A stretch of DNA of 64,000 nt, taken from contig NZ_FOZX01000001.1 in NCBI RefSeq assembly GCF_900116135.1, forward strand, positions 620,001 through 684,000, given 5' to 3'. Of this stretch, positions 62,420 to 64,000 are shown in pieces. Each line of letters opens with the position of its first letter. Within the stretch, counting starts at the first letter, position 1. Both the position numbers and the translations under genes were made by a program. Under the pieces are notes generated by a model. That model worked only from the letters and a program-made list of their open reading frames with translations, was not told where the DNA came from and ran no database searches. The DNA comes from Saccharopolyspora flava. Lineage in GTDB: Bacteria; Actinomycetota; Actinomycetes; Mycobacteriales; Pseudonocardiaceae.

Positions 62420-64000
<1,581 letters not shown>

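Overview
This is a chromosomal window from a high-GC actinobacterium. GTG starts are frequent, Shine-Dalgarno sites are GGAGG-like, and several genes have a -10 box only 6-7 nt before the start codon, as in leaderless mRNAs. The gene order (pyc, recG, DAK2 protein, rpmB, ung, thiL, DUF3515, ddl, gpsA, fbiD/cofC, ppk, mutT1, hup, leuDC, ndgR, gltX, FAH protein, leuB, serA, ilvC-ilvN-ilvB, PH-domain protein, gatB-gatA-gatC, ACT protein, ligA) matches, as I recall it, the Mycobacterium tuberculosis Rv2967c-Rv3014c region. Gene content and codon use suggest a Pseudonocardiales member (Saccharopolyspora-like). That placement is inference.

Layout. 1-3.1 kb: a sugar-acid catabolic pair (IlvD/Edd dehydratase, DHDPS-family enzyme) and a secreted protein. 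3.4-14.5 kb: pyruvate carboxylase, RecG, a GntR regulator with two DUF1648-type membrane proteins, a FakA-like kinase protein, L28 and uracil-DNA glycosylase. 14.9-25.3 kb: MFS transporter, ThiL, a stand-alone RAM domain protein, DUF3515, Ddl, a MocR/PNPOx-like divergent pair, cysteine dioxygenase behind a Cys-rich leader ORF, a Cys/Met-metabolism PLP enzyme, GpsA and PlsC. 25.4-34.7 kb: F420 guanylyltransferase, polyphosphate kinase, a Nudix-phosphatase fusion, HU, LeuD/LeuC with divergent IclR regulator, two identical tRNA-Glu(CUC) genes flanking an odd T-poor tract, and tRNA-Gln(CUG). 34.9-52.5 kb: HAD phosphatase, GltX, flavoprotein hydroxylase, FAH protein, citramalate synthase, LeuB, SerA, IlvC, IlvN, IlvB, PH-domain protein, IlvD, DoxX. 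52.6-57 kb: alpha/beta hydrolase, lipoprotein beta-propeller, TetR with divergent flavin monooxygenase. 57.2-64 kb: the GatCAB amidotransferase, ACT protein, GNAT, and LigA (cut by the window end).

The main metabolic theme is branched-chain amino acid synthesis: ilvBNC, ilvD, leuB, leuCD and cimA are all present, with serA alongside. Two attenuator-type leaders can be read directly. One before ilvB encodes an Ile-Leu-Val-Leu peptide followed by a U-tract terminator. One before cimA encodes Ile-Ile-Ile followed by a U6 terminator. A third leader ORF, ending Cys-Ser-Cys-Ser-Ser-Cys, precedes cysteine dioxygenase. The leuC/ndgR divergent promoter carries a clear inverted-repeat operator.

The least explained content is intergenic. 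At least five families of short palindromic repeats sit just after stop codons, mostly between convergent genes. They are family A (GTTTTCATGAAAAC), B (a roughly 80-nt hairpin with GTTTTAGCCA arms), C (AAAACCCCGGTTTT), D (TGAcaGGAAGGTTCCC) and E (TGCTTGGCGGTGCGGGTA, directly after the ung and ilvD stops). Family D also forms a six-unit tandem array at an exact 25-bp period (9907-10056) and occurs inside two coding regions. Most long ORFs opposite the named genes are GC-driven shadows and are omitted.
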